Shown: positions 41,800 to 49,822 of the stretch, piece after piece
How the letters are laid out: every line of letters starts with the position of its first letter
Numbering within the stretch: the stretch's first letter is position 1
Origin: DATDMG01 sp036518955
Lineage (GTDB): Bacteria > Actinomycetota > Actinomycetes > Actinomycetales > Kineosporiaceae
Direction of reading: 5' to 3'
Length of the DNA stretch: 57,169 nt
Assembly: GCA_036518955.1 (NCBI GenBank)
Contig: DATDMG010000512.1
Coordinates: 1-57,169 of the forward strand
Made by a program: the position numbers and the translations under genes
Notes under the pieces: model-generated
What the model saw: the letters and a program-made list of their open reading frames with translations, nothing else
Told to the model about the DNA's origin: nothing
Database searches by the model: none

Positions 41800-43821
41800 A
41801 TGGGTGAGTCACCGACCGTAGCCGGGGTGCGGGTGGACGGCGTCCCGCACCCTGGCGCTGTGACCGCATCCGACCCGTACCGCAGCCCCGCCCGGCCGGG
41901 CCCGAGCGTGGCCCTGGCGCGCACCGGCCCCGGAGCGATCCGCGACCACGACGTCGCCCGGTTGCGGGAACGCCGGCGCAGGCGGCGGTTGGCCTGGATC
42001 GGGGGGGCGCTGGTCGCGCTCGCCGGCTGGGTCGGGTACCGGCTGGCGAGCGGCCTGCCGGTCGGCGTCCCGCGGCTGCCCGCGGTCGACCCGCTGTACC
42101 TGACGACGGTGCTCTTCTTCGTGGCCATGCTCGCGATGCTGGCCGGGACCACCCTGGTCTCCGGTCGCTCGCCGCACATCGTCTACCGGCCGGAGCAGCT
42201 CGACGTCCGGATGGCTGACGTCAAGGGGCTCGGCCCGGTCACCGAGGACGTCCGCCGCTCGATCGACCTGTTGCTCGCCGGACGGACGTTCCGCCGCGTG
42301 ATGGGCGGCACTCCCCGGCGCGGACTGCTCTTCGAGGGGCCGCCGGGAACCGGCAAGACCCACCTCGCCAAGGCGATGGCGGCGGAGGCCGGGGTGCCGT
42401 TCCTGTTCGTCTCGGCCACCTCGTTCCAGTCGATGTACTACGGCGCCACCGCTCGCCGGATCCGCAGCTACTTCGCGGCGCTCCGGAAGGCCGCTCGGGC
42501 GGAGGGCGCCGCGATCGGTTTCATCGAGGAGATCGACGCGATCGCGACGGCGCGCGGGGGCTTGGCGGCCGTCGTGGAGCCGGCCGGGTGGCCGGTGGGG
42601 TCGGCCCGGTCGGCCCGGTCCGAGAACGCCGTTGTCGAGTGCGGCGGGCTCGCCGGGCTGGCGGTCCCCACCCCCGCCGGTCGCGGGGGTGGCGTCGTGG
42701 CGGCGGAGGGTGGCGGGTTGCGCGCGTCAGGGCCCGCTGCCGAGGGGGTCGGCGGGGTCGTCAACGAGCTGCTCGTGCAGCTGCAGTCCTTCGACGCCCC
42801 CACCCGATGGCAGCGCGCCGTCGGCGGCGTCGTGGACGCCGTCAACCTGCTGCTGCCCGCGCACCGTACCCTGCCCCGCCCTCGTCCCGAGCCTGTCGAC
42901 GTGCTGCTCATCGCGGCCACGAACCGGGCCGACTCGCTCGACCCCGCTCTGCTCCGGCCGGGCCGGTTCGACCGCCGGCTCGTCTTCTGCGAGCCGGACA
43001 AGGCCGGCCGGCGTGAGCTGATCGATCACTTTCTCGCCCGAAAGGTCCACGACGAGGCTCTCGCCGGCGACGAGCAGCGCGACGCCCTCGCCGGGATCAC
43101 ACAGGGGTACACGCCCGTGATGATCGAGCACCTGCTCGACGAGGCGCTGGTGAACGCCGTCCGCCGGGGAGCGGACCGGATGTCCTGGCCGGACGTCGAG
43201 CACGCCCGGCTGGTCACGGAGGTCGGCCTGGGCCAGCCGGTGCGGTACACACCGCACGAGGAGCGGCTGATCGCGACGCACGAGGCGGGCCACGCCGTGG
43301 TCGCCTGGCTGGTGGCCCCGGCGCGCCGGCTGGAGGTGCTGACGATCGTCAAGCGGGCCGGCTCGCTCGGCCTGCTCGCGCACGGTGACACCGAGGACGT
43401 CTACACCCGGTCCTCGCAGGAGCTGGCGGGACTCATCCAGATCGCGTTCGGCGGGCAGGTCGCCGAGGAGGTGTTCTTCGGGGACGTCTCGACGGGTCCC
43501 GGCAGCGACCTGGCCTACGCCACCCGCCTCGCCGTGCAAATGGTCGGCGCGGCCGGCATGGGGGGAACCCTGGTGTCGTTCGCCGCCGCCGGTGGAGGTC
43601 CCCTCGACGGCGGCCTCGCCGCCCGCGTCCTCGGCGACGAGCGGGGGCGCCGCGAGGTCGAGGACCTGCTGGAGCGGCAGAAGGCCGCGGCCCGGCAACT
43701 CCTGGCCGGTCATCGCCACCTGGTCGAGGCGCTGCGCGACGCGCTGCTGGAGCGGCACGAGCTGATCGGACGTGAGATCACCGACGTCCTCGAACGGGCC
43801 CGGCGCACCCTCGACGCGTAG
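41800..43821 (+). CDS. Second FtsH-like membrane AAA+ zinc metalloprotease, divergent
   Basis: The 673-residue protein has two membrane segments (about 64-84 and 101-121), Walker A GPPGTGKT (180-187), SRH TNRADSLDPALLRPGRFDR (374-392) and the peptidase site HEAGH (494-498) with GPGSDLAYAT holding the third ligand. It is thus a complete FtsH-type protease. The Walker B segment reads IGFIEEID (239-246), with Glu in place of the usual first Asp. Gly-rich insertions of about 65 residues (250-316) and about 25 residues (332-364) interrupt the AAA domain at the same two places as in the protein at 3434-6010. The start is uncertain: no ribosome site precedes ATG 41800. It lies 44 bases after mshB. 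Confidence 0.88.
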   Translation: MGESPTVAGVRVDGVPHPGAVTASDPYRSPARPGPSVALARTGPGAIRDHDVARLRERRRRRRLAWIGGALVALAGWVGYRLASGLPVGVPRLPAVDPLYLTTVLFFVAMLAMLAGTTLVSGRSPHIVYRPEQLDVRMADVKGLGPVTEDVRRSIDLLLAGRTFRRVMGGTPRRGLLFEGPPGTGKTHLAKAMAAEAGVPFLFVSATSFQSMYYGATARRIRSYFAALRKAARAEGAAIGFIEEIDAIATARGGLAAVVEPAGWPVGSARSARSENAVVECGGLAGLAVPTPAGRGGGVVAAEGGGLRASGPAAEGVGGVVNELLVQLQSFDAPTRWQRAVGGVVDAVNLLLPAHRTLPRPRPEPVDVLLIAATNRADSLDPALLRPGRFDRRLVFCEPDKAGRRELIDHFLARKVHDEALAGDEQRDALAGITQGYTPVMIEHLLDEALVNAVRRGADRMSWPDVEHARLVTEVGLGQPVRYTPHEERLIATHEAGHAVVAWLVAPARRLEVLTIVKRAGSLGLLAHGDTEDVYTRSSQELAGLIQIAFGGQVAEEVFFGDVSTGPGSDLAYATRLAVQMVGAAGMGGTLVSFAAAGGGPLDGGLAARVLGDERGRREVEDLLERQKAAARQLLAGHRHLVEALRDALLERHELIGREITDVLERARRTLDA

Positions 43822-43824
43822 TCT
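43819..43824 (+). promoter_or_regulatory. -10 box TAGTCT of the flavin reductase gene (leaderless)
   Basis: TAGTCT is followed by six bases and the GTG at 43831. Its TAG is also the stop codon of the FtsH-like gene. Confidence 0.5.
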
Positions 43825-43830
43825 CTCGAC

Positions 43831-44331
43831 GTGTCCACCGCCGCCCGGCCCGACGAAGCGACCTTCCGGCGTGTCGTGGGGCGGTTCGCGACCGGGGTCT
43901 GCGTGCTCACCGCGGTCGGCCCAGGCCAGGATCAGGCGATGACCGCGAACGCGTTCACGTCGGTGTCGCTGGACCCGATGCTCGTGCTGGCCTGCGTCGA
44001 GGTCGACGCCCGGTTCCACGACGCCCTCCTGGCGACCGGGGAGTGGGCGGTGAGCATCCTCGACGAGACCGCTCGTGGGGTCTCGGACTGGCTGGCCACC
44101 CGTGGTCGCCCGCTCACCGGTCAGCTCGATCGGGTGTCGTTCCACCGCGGGCCGATCACCGGGGCCGCCCTGATCGACAGCGCGCTCGGCTGGCTGGAGG
44201 TGCGGACGACGGCCGTGCACCCGGCCGGCGACCACAGCCTGGTGGTCGGCGAGGTGGTCGGCCTCCAGGTGGGGCCCGGCGACGCCGAACCGCTGCTCTG
44301 GTACCGCGGCGCCTACCACAAGCTGGCGTGA
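43831..44331 (+). CDS. Flavin reductase-like FMN-binding protein
   Basis: The 166-residue protein of the flavin reductase domain family has ATFRRVVGRFATGVCVLTAVG, MTANAFTSVSLDPMLVLACVE and the typical end ALGWLEVRTTAVHPAGDHSLVVGEVVGLQV plus LLWYRGAYHKLA. Members reduce FMN or FAD with NAD(P)H and often feed two-component monooxygenases. No oxygenase gene is in the window, so its partner is unknown. The GTG is fixed by a leaderless -10 box. Confidence 0.9.
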   Translation: MSTAARPDEATFRRVVGRFATGVCVLTAVGPGQDQAMTANAFTSVSLDPMLVLACVEVDARFHDALLATGEWAVSILDETARGVSDWLATRGRPLTGQLDRVSFHRGPITGAALIDSALGWLEVRTTAVHPAGDHSLVVGEVVGLQVGPGDAEPLLWYRGAYHKLA

Positions 44332-44422
44332 CGTGCTCGCCCGGCCCCGGCTGGGCGGACGGCACGCCGTCCCGCCGCCTCAGGACCTCCTGCTCCCACT
44401 GACCCCGTGCCGTCGGAGATAC

Positions 44423-44428
44423 TAGGGT
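44423..44428 (+). promoter_or_regulatory. -10 box TAGGGT upstream of fdxA
   Basis: TAGGGT lies about 62 bases before the fdxA GTG. A start near 44435 would give a leader of about 55 bases that includes a strong AGGAGG ribosome site (44476-44481). Confidence 0.4.
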
Positions 44429-44489
44429 CGACACCGTAGGGCGCCTTGCGCACCCGGTCCCAGGAAAGCCCCTCCAGGAGGATTCCGCC

Positions 44490-44816
44490 GTGACGTACGT
44501 CATCGCCCAGCCCTGCGTCGACGTGAAGGACAGGGCTTGCATCGAGGAATGTCCTGTCGACTGCATCTACGAGGGTGAGCGGTCTCTGTACATCCACCCG
44601 GACGAGTGCGTCGACTGTGGCGCCTGTGAGCCGGTGTGCCCCGTGGAGGCCATCTTCTACGAAGATGACGTCCCGGAGCAGTGGAAGGACTACTACAAGG
44701 CGAACGTCGAGTTCTTCGACGACCTGGGGTCGCCCGGCGGCGCCGCGAAACTGGGTGTGATCCCCAAGGACCACCCGCTGATCGCCGCCCTGCCGCCTCA
44801 GGGTGGGGGGGACTGA
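44490..44816 (+). CDS. fdxA: 7Fe ferredoxin (FdxA/FdxC type)
   Basis: The 108-residue ferredoxin has eight cluster-region cysteines at 9, 17, 21, 25, 40, 43, 46 and 50, in the order C-x7-C-x3-C-x3-C and C-x2-C-x2-C-x3-C. Spacing in the first half (C-x7-C) marks the [3Fe-4S] site and the second the [4Fe-4S] site of 7Fe ferredoxins. The C-terminal LGVIPKDHPLIAALPP is typical of actinobacterial FdxC. It carries electrons to redox enzymes such as cytochromes P450 or oxidoreductases. AGGAGG precedes the GTG. dapC follows after 33 bases, as in M. tuberculosis. Confidence 0.95.
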   Translation: MTYVIAQPCVDVKDRACIEECPVDCIYEGERSLYIHPDECVDCGACEPVCPVEAIFYEDDVPEQWKDYYKANVEFFDDLGSPGGAAKLGVIPKDHPLIAALPPQGGGD

Positions 44817-44849
44817 CCCATCGTCCCCGTCGCTGGCGGTCCCGCCCGG

Positions 44850-45974
44850 GTGCTCCCGGACTTCCCGTGGGACACGCTCGAGCCGTACGCCCAGGTCGCG
44901 CGAGCGCATCCGGGCGGCATCGTCGACCTTTCGGTCGGGACGCCGGTCGACCCGACCCCGGACGTCGTCCGAGCCGCTCTGGCCGCCGCCTCGGACGCGC
45001 CGGGGTATCCGCAGACCCACGGCACCCCCGCCCTGCGCGAGGCGGTGGCGGCCTGGTTCGCCCGGCGCCGAGGCGTCCCCGACGTGCGCCCGGACGGCGT
45101 GCTGCCCGCGATCGGGTCCAAGGAGTTGGTGGCCTGGCTGCCGACGTTGCTCGGCCTGGGGCCGGGTGACCTCGTCGTCCATCCCGAGATCGCTTACCCG
45201 ACCTATGACGTCGGCGCCCGGCTCGCGGGTGCCACGCCGCTGCCGGCGGACGGGACCGCGCAGGTCGGCCCCGCCGCCCGGGCCGTTCGCCTGGTGTGGG
45301 TGAACAGTCCGTCGAACCCCACCGGCCGGGTGCTCGGGTGGGAGCACCTCAAGAAGGTCGTCGACTGGGCGCGGTCGATCGGAGCCGTGGTCGCCAGCGA
45401 CGAGTGTTACGCCGAGCTCGGCTGGGACGGTCAGGAGATCCCCAGCATCCTGGATCCTCGGGTGACCGGCGGAGCCCTCGACGGGCTGCTGGCCGTGTAC
45501 TCGCTGTCCAAGCAGTCCAACCTGGCCGGGTACCGGGCCGCCTTCGCGGCGGGCGACCCCGCTCTGGTGCGCCGGTTGCTCGAGGTGCGCAAGCACGCCG
45601 GGATGATGGTCCCCTTGCCGGTTCAGGCGGCGCTGGTGGCCGCGCTGACGGACGACGCGCACGTCGTCGCGCAGAAGGCTCGGTACCGTGCCCGGCGGCA
45701 GCTGCTGCGGGCCGCGCTCGAGCACAGCGGGTTCCGGATCGATCACTCCGAGGCCGGCCTCTACCTCTGGGCCACGCGGGACGAACCGTGCTGGGACACC
45801 GTCTCGTTGCTCGCCGACCGTGGAGTCCTGGTTGCCCCCGGGTCCTTCTACGGCCCGTCCGGCGCCCGCCACGTGCGGGTAGCGCTCACCGCCCCCGACG
45901 AGCGGGTCGAGGCGCTGGCCGAACGACTCGCCGACCAGCTCGGTGGAACCGCGAGGGTGGGCGACATCGTCTGA
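44850..45974 (+). CDS. dapC: N-succinyldiaminopimelate aminotransferase
   Basis: The 374-residue fold-type I aminotransferase has DFPWDTLEPYAQVARAHPGGIVDLSVGTPVDPTP at the start, WVNSPSNPTGRVL, SDECYAELGWDG and the PLP lysine in YSLSKQSNLAGYRAAF. These are features of actinobacterial DapC, which transfers an amino group from glutamate to N-succinyl-2-amino-6-ketopimelate in diaminopimelate synthesis. The neighbours fdxA, dapD and dapE support this. A 15-base segment spanning the stop codon is duplicated just downstream. Length is normal; the GTG start has no clear ribosome site. Confidence 0.93.
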   Translation: MLPDFPWDTLEPYAQVARAHPGGIVDLSVGTPVDPTPDVVRAALAAASDAPGYPQTHGTPALREAVAAWFARRRGVPDVRPDGVLPAIGSKELVAWLPTLLGLGPGDLVVHPEIAYPTYDVGARLAGATPLPADGTAQVGPAARAVRLVWVNSPSNPTGRVLGWEHLKKVVDWARSIGAVVASDECYAELGWDGQEIPSILDPRVTGGALDGLLAVYSLSKQSNLAGYRAAFAAGDPALVRRLLEVRKHAGMMVPLPVQAALVAALTDDAHVVAQKARYRARRQLLRAALEHSGFRIDHSEAGLYLWATRDEPCWDTVSLLADRGVLVAPGSFYGPSGARHVRVALTAPDERVEALAERLADQLGGTARVGDIV

Positions 45975-45999
45975 GACTGAGGGCGGGCGACATCGTCTG
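45959..45999. repeat. Duplicated 15-bp segment across the dapC stop codon
   Basis: GGGCGACATCGTCTG occurs at 45959-45973 and 45985-45999, 26 bases apart. The first copy covers the last codons of dapC (GDIV) and the first two bases of TGA. Confidence 0.85.
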
Positions 46000-46407
46000 C
46001 GGGATGTCCCGACGCCGCCCCCGGCGACCCGACCGGTGTGGACGTCGAGCCCGGATCGACACCCCACGGCACGTCGGCGCCGGGAGTAGGTTCAGCGATC
46101 ACACCGGACAGCTGGACGGACTGCGCGTAACGGACGAAGCACTGCTCCGGCATCCGCCGTGCAGCCGGTGGAGCCAGGTGTCCTCGCGCGGGGCGTGCCG
46201 GTGAGGGACTCGTCGGGAGCACGGTGTGGCGGGTGAGGAACATGTTGCTGCAGATGTCACAGTCGCGTCGATGTCAGCTCCGGCGTAGAGACAGGTAACT
46301 TCGTGCCAACGCGGTCAGCATCGACTGCGTAGGCCCGATCCTTTTCGTACCAAGCGTGTCCCCGGTGAAACGCGCACACCGATGACGCCCCACCCGAGGA
46401 GTACGGC
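45975..46407. other. Intergenic region upstream of citrate synthase
   Basis: The 433 bases contain no credible gene. The sequence CGATGTCA/AGATGTCA appears twice (about 46251 and 46268). TAGGTT (46087-46092) and TAACTT (46288-46293) are possible -10 boxes; the second would leave a leader of about 110 bases. A CGAGGAG ribosome site lies before the ATG. Confidence 0.4.
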
Positions 46408-47700
46408 ATGACCGAGCCCGAGGCGCTGAACCTCTCCTATCCCGGCGGCACCCTCAGCCTGCCGGTGATCCCTGCCACGGACGGCGGATCAGGGGTGGAC
46501 ACCTCCCAGCTGTTGAGCCGGACGGGGTACGTCGCGCTCGACCCCGGGTTCGTCAACACCGCCTCCTGCACGTCGGCGATCACGTACATCGACGGCGACC
46601 GCGGGATCCTGCGGTATCGCGGCTACCCGATCGAGCAACTCGCCGAACGGGGCACGTTCCTCGAGGTCGCGCACCTGCTGATCTACGGCGAGCTGCCGAC
46701 GACCGAGCGACTGGCCCGCCTGGACGACGAGGTGCGCCACCACACGCTCCTCCACGAGGACCTGAAGCGGTTCTTCGACGGCTTCCCCCGGGATGCCCAC
46801 CCGATGCCGGTCCTGGCCAGCGCGGTCAGTGCGCTGTCGACCTTCTACCAGGACAGCCTCAACCCGTTCGACCCGCAGCAGGTCGAGATCTCCACGGTGC
46901 GCCTGCTGGCCAAGCTCCCGGTGATCGCGGCGTACGCGTACAAGAAGTCGGTGGGGCAGCCGTTCCTCTATCCGGACAACGCCGACGGTCTGGTCGACAA
47001 CTTCCTGCGGTTGACGTTCGGCACGCCGGCGGAGCCCTACGCCGTCGACCCCGTGATATCGAAGGCCCTGGAGCTGCTCTTCATCCTGCACGCCGATCAC
47101 GAGCAGAACTGCTCGACGTCCACCGTCCGGATGGTGGGTTCCTCGCACGCCAACCTGTTCGCCTCGGTGTCCGCCGGGATCAATGCGCTGTTCGGGCCGC
47201 TGCACGGCGGGGCGAACCAGGCGGTCCTGGAGATGCTGGAGGGAATCCGGCGCAGCGACGACGACGTGGACAGGTTCGTGCGCCGGGTGAAGGACAAGGA
47301 GAAGGGTGTCCGCCTGATGGGATTCGGGCACCGGGTCTACAAGAACTACGACCCGCGCGCGGCCATCATCAAGAAGACCGCGGACGAGGTGATCAGCCGC
47401 CTCGGCCAGCGGGACGAACTCCTCGACATCGCGCTCCGGCTGGAGGAGATCGCCCTGTCGGATTCGTATTTCGTGGACCGCAAGCTCTACCCGAACGTCG
47501 ACTTCTACACGGGCCTCATCTACAAGGCGATGGGCTTTCCGGCGAAAATGTTCACGGTGCTCTTCGCCCTCGGCCGGCTGCCGGGCTGGATCGCCCAGTG
47601 GCGCGAGATGATCGAGGACCGGCAGACGAAGATCGGTCGTCCGCGTCAGGTATACATCGGGTCGTCCGAGCGCGACTACGTGGAGATCGAGAAGCGCTAG
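46408..47700 (+). CDS. gltA: Citrate synthase
   Basis: The 430-residue protein condenses oxaloacetate and acetyl-CoA, the entry step of the TCA cycle. Catalytic segments are LHADHEQNCSTST with the first His, FGPLHGGANQAVLEML with the second His, GFGHRVYKNYDPRA and LYPNVDFYTGLIYKAMGF with the catalytic Asp. The N-terminal extension and length are those of the hexameric type II enzymes (GltA2 of mycobacteria), which are often allosterically controlled by NADH. GAGGAG stands nine bases before the ATG. A long upstream gap indicates its own promoter. Confidence 0.97.
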   Translation: MTEPEALNLSYPGGTLSLPVIPATDGGSGVDTSQLLSRTGYVALDPGFVNTASCTSAITYIDGDRGILRYRGYPIEQLAERGTFLEVAHLLIYGELPTTERLARLDDEVRHHTLLHEDLKRFFDGFPRDAHPMPVLASAVSALSTFYQDSLNPFDPQQVEISTVRLLAKLPVIAAYAYKKSVGQPFLYPDNADGLVDNFLRLTFGTPAEPYAVDPVISKALELLFILHADHEQNCSTSTVRMVGSSHANLFASVSAGINALFGPLHGGANQAVLEMLEGIRRSDDDVDRFVRRVKDKEKGVRLMGFGHRVYKNYDPRAAIIKKTADEVISRLGQRDELLDIALRLEEIALSDSYFVDRKLYPNVDFYTGLIYKAMGFPAKMFTVLFALGRLPGWIAQWREMIEDRQTKIGRPRQVYIGSSERDYVEIEKR

Positions 47701-47788
47701 TCCCCACCTCGGCCGTGGTCCCCCGGGATTGTGATCATGAATGTGGCCCTCGCGGGGCGCGCACCCGGTGCGAGTACGGGTGGGGCCC

Positions 47789-47831
47789 GCCGTCGCGTGA
47801 TCGCGGCCGGCGTGCCTGATCACGGGGCGGC
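47789..47831. terminator. Bidirectional hairpin after citrate synthase
   Basis: GCCGTCGCGTGATC (47789-47802) pairs with GATCACGGGGCGGC (47818-47831) at 12 of 14 positions around a 15-base loop. It lies between gltA and a convergent gene whose stop it overlaps. The stem core GTGATC/GATCAC is the same as at 16599-16626. Confidence 0.55.
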
Positions 47832-48770
47832 GACCCGGACGATCACGGTTCCGGCGGGCGGACCGTTCGGGAGCGCCGTCCAGCCGGCGGTCGAGTCGGC
47901 GCGGCGCCACTGCCGGCCGTCGACCTCCACGGCGACCACGTCCAGGTCGTCGGCGCGGGCGACCGCCCACTGGGCGAGTGCCCACGCCGCCCGCGTGTCC
48001 CCCTTGGCCCCGGCCGCGAAGCGGACCGCGGAGCCGCCGGAGCCGGCGACCGGCGTCCCGGTGCGGCCGGTCGCCGCACTCGCGGCCCGGACCAGCGTGG
48101 TCGCGGGCGGGGTCAGGCCGTTCGCGCCCGGGGACTGCGTGGCGCCGCCACGCGACGCGGGGAGTACGCAGGACAGCCCGGCGGGGGAGTAGCCGGTCAG
48201 GGTGGATGCCCAGCTCCGGGCCTCGGGCTCGTGCTCGGCGTACGCGCTGGGAAAGGCCGACCGCTGCACCTTCTGCGCGGCTTGAGTGATCGGCAGGTTC
48301 TGGTACCCCTCGATCTTCACCAGGACGTCGTAGAACGCGTTCGAGGCGTAGACCGGGTCGTGCACCTGCTCCGCGGTACCCCAACCCTGTGACGGGCGCT
48401 GCTGGAACAACCCGACCGAGTCCCGGTCGCCGCCCGGCACGTTGACCAGCTTGGACTCCTGCAGGGCGGTGGCGATCGCGATGGTCGCGGCCCGGCCGGG
48501 CAGGCCCCGTCGGACGGCGACCGCCGCGATCGTGGCCGCGTTGCCTGCCTGCTCCGGGTCGAGTTCGGCGGTGGCGCCGCCGGCTGTCGACGTGCAGTGC
48601 GGGCGGACCGGCACCCCGGCGATCGACCCGGTCCACCAGGCCCAGCCGGCGAACCCCGCCATGCCCAGCATGACGACCATGCCCACGGCCAGCGCCCCAC
48701 GGCCGCGCCCCCGGCGTCGCGGGGCGGGGTCCACGGTGCCGTAGTCAGTCGTTGGCGTGAAGAGCGTCAT
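47820..48770 (-). CDS. Membrane-anchored lytic-transglycosylase-like protein
   Basis: The 316-residue protein has a basic N-terminus and one membrane segment (ALAVGMVVMLGMAGFAGWAWW, about 26-46). An extracytoplasmic SLT-like domain follows: AATIAIATALQESKLVNVPGGDRDSVGLFQQRPSQGWGTAEQVHDPVYASNAFY, with Glu105 as the likely catalytic acid. The family is widespread in actinobacteria and often misnamed as a heavy-metal transporter. The C-terminal 110 residues are Gly/Ala/Thr-rich, with a small domain near the end (AWALAQWAVARADDLDVVAVEVDGRQWRR). The ATG at 48770 lies inside the end of dapD (26-base overlap), so expression may be coupled to wall-precursor synthesis. Confidence 0.82.
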   Translation of the reverse strand: MTLFTPTTDYGTVDPAPRRRGRGRGALAVGMVVMLGMAGFAGWAWWTGSIAGVPVRPHCTSTAGGATAELDPEQAGNAATIAAVAVRRGLPGRAATIAIATALQESKLVNVPGGDRDSVGLFQQRPSQGWGTAEQVHDPVYASNAFYDVLVKIEGYQNLPITQAAQKVQRSAFPSAYAEHEPEARSWASTLTGYSPAGLSCVLPASRGGATQSPGANGLTPPATTLVRAASAATGRTGTPVAGSGGSAVRFAAGAKGDTRAAWALAQWAVARADDLDVVAVEVDGRQWRRADSTAGWTALPNGPPAGTVIVRVAAP

Positions 48771-49749
48771 TGAGGGAGAAGGTCTTTCCGTCACGGGGGA
48801 GCACCTCGATCGCTCCGGACAGGGAGTTGCGCCGCCAGAGCAGGCCGCTCGCGCCGGACAGCTCGCGAGCCCGGACGACGCGGCCCTCCGGCAGCAGGGT
48901 GGCCTTGGTGCCCGCCGTCACGTAGCACCCGGCCTCCACCACGCAGTCGTCCCCCAGACTGATCCCGATGCCGGAGTTGGCGCCGAGGAGGCTGCGCTTC
49001 CCGATCGAGATCACCTGCAGGCCGCCGCCGGAGAGGGTGCCCATGATCGACGCGCCGCCGCCGACGTCCGAGCCGTCACCCACCACGACTCCTGCGGACA
49101 CCCGGCCCTCGATCATCGAGGACCCGAGGGTGCCGGCGTTGAAGTTCACGAATCCCTCGTGCATGACGGTGGTGCCCGGCGCCAGGTGGGCGCCGAGCCG
49201 CACCCGGTCCGCGTCCGCGATCCGGACTCCGCCGGGCACGACGTAGTCGGTCATCCGCGGGAACTTGTCGACCCCGAAGACCTCGATCCGCCCGCCGCCG
49301 GCCCGCGCTGCGCGCAGCCGGAGCCGGGAGGCCTCGAAGTCCTCGACGGAACAGGGGCCGACGTTGGTCCACACCACGTTGGGCAGGATCCCGAAGATCC
49401 CGGACAGGTCGAGCCCGTGCGGGGCGACCAGGCGGTGCGAGAGCAGGTGCAGGCGCAGGTAGACGTCGGGGACGTCGGCAGGTGGCGCGTCGAGGTCGAT
49501 GACCGTGCGCACCACGGTCTGGCGGACCCGCCGGTGCGGGTCGACGTCCTGCAGCACCGACAGGTCGGCGGGGACCGCGTGCGGCCCGGCGTCGTCCGGT
49601 GCCTCGCCGAGCTGGGGACGGGGGAACCAGGTGTCCAGGACGGCGCCACCCTCGGTGACGGTTGCCAGACCCAGCCCCCACGCGCAGCGTGCGGCGAGAG
49701 CGGTGGTTGCCGAGGACTGCTCCCTCGATACCTCTGAGGCGTCGGTCAT
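48745..49749 (-). CDS. dapD: 2,3,4,5-tetrahydropyridine-2,6-dicarboxylate N-succinyltransferase
   Basis: The 334-residue left-handed beta-helix enzyme uses succinyl-CoA in the succinylase branch of lysine and diaminopimelate synthesis. Hexapeptide-repeat features are VRIADADRVRLGAHLAPGTTVMHEGFVNFNAGTLGSSMIEGRVSAGVVVGDGSDVGGGASIMGTLSGGG and LLGANSGIGISLGDDCVVEAGCYVTAGTKATLL. The length and the N-terminal domain with WFPRPQLGEAP are those of the actinobacterial type (Rv1201c) rather than the shorter Escherichia coli DapD. TAGGCT six bases before the ATG indicates a leaderless start. It is divergent from dapE. Confidence 0.95.
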   Translation of the reverse strand: MTDASEVSREQSSATTALAARCAWGLGLATVTEGGAVLDTWFPRPQLGEAPDDAGPHAVPADLSVLQDVDPHRRVRQTVVRTVIDLDAPPADVPDVYLRLHLLSHRLVAPHGLDLSGIFGILPNVVWTNVGPCSVEDFEASRLRLRAARAGGGRIEVFGVDKFPRMTDYVVPGGVRIADADRVRLGAHLAPGTTVMHEGFVNFNAGTLGSSMIEGRVSAGVVVGDGSDVGGGASIMGTLSGGGLQVISIGKRSLLGANSGIGISLGDDCVVEAGCYVTAGTKATLLPEGRVVRARELSGASGLLWRRNSLSGAIEVLPRDGKTFSLNDALHAND

Positions 49750-49755
49750 GACATG

Positions 49756-49761
49756 AGCCTA
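49756..49761 (-). promoter_or_regulatory. -10 box TAGGCT of dapD (leaderless)
   Basis: On the minus strand TAGGCT is followed by six bases and the ATG at 49749. Confidence 0.6.
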
Positions 49762-49810
49762 TGCGGCGGACGCCGGCGCCGTCGGCAGGCGGCACCCGAT
49801 TCCTGCCGGG

Positions 49811-49816
49811 TACTCT
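49811..49816 (+). promoter_or_regulatory. -10 box TACTCT of dapE (leaderless)
   Basis: TACTCT is followed by six bases and the GTG at 49823. Together with the dapD box it makes a compact 73-base divergent promoter region. Confidence 0.6.
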
Positions 49817-49822
49817 CGGGCA

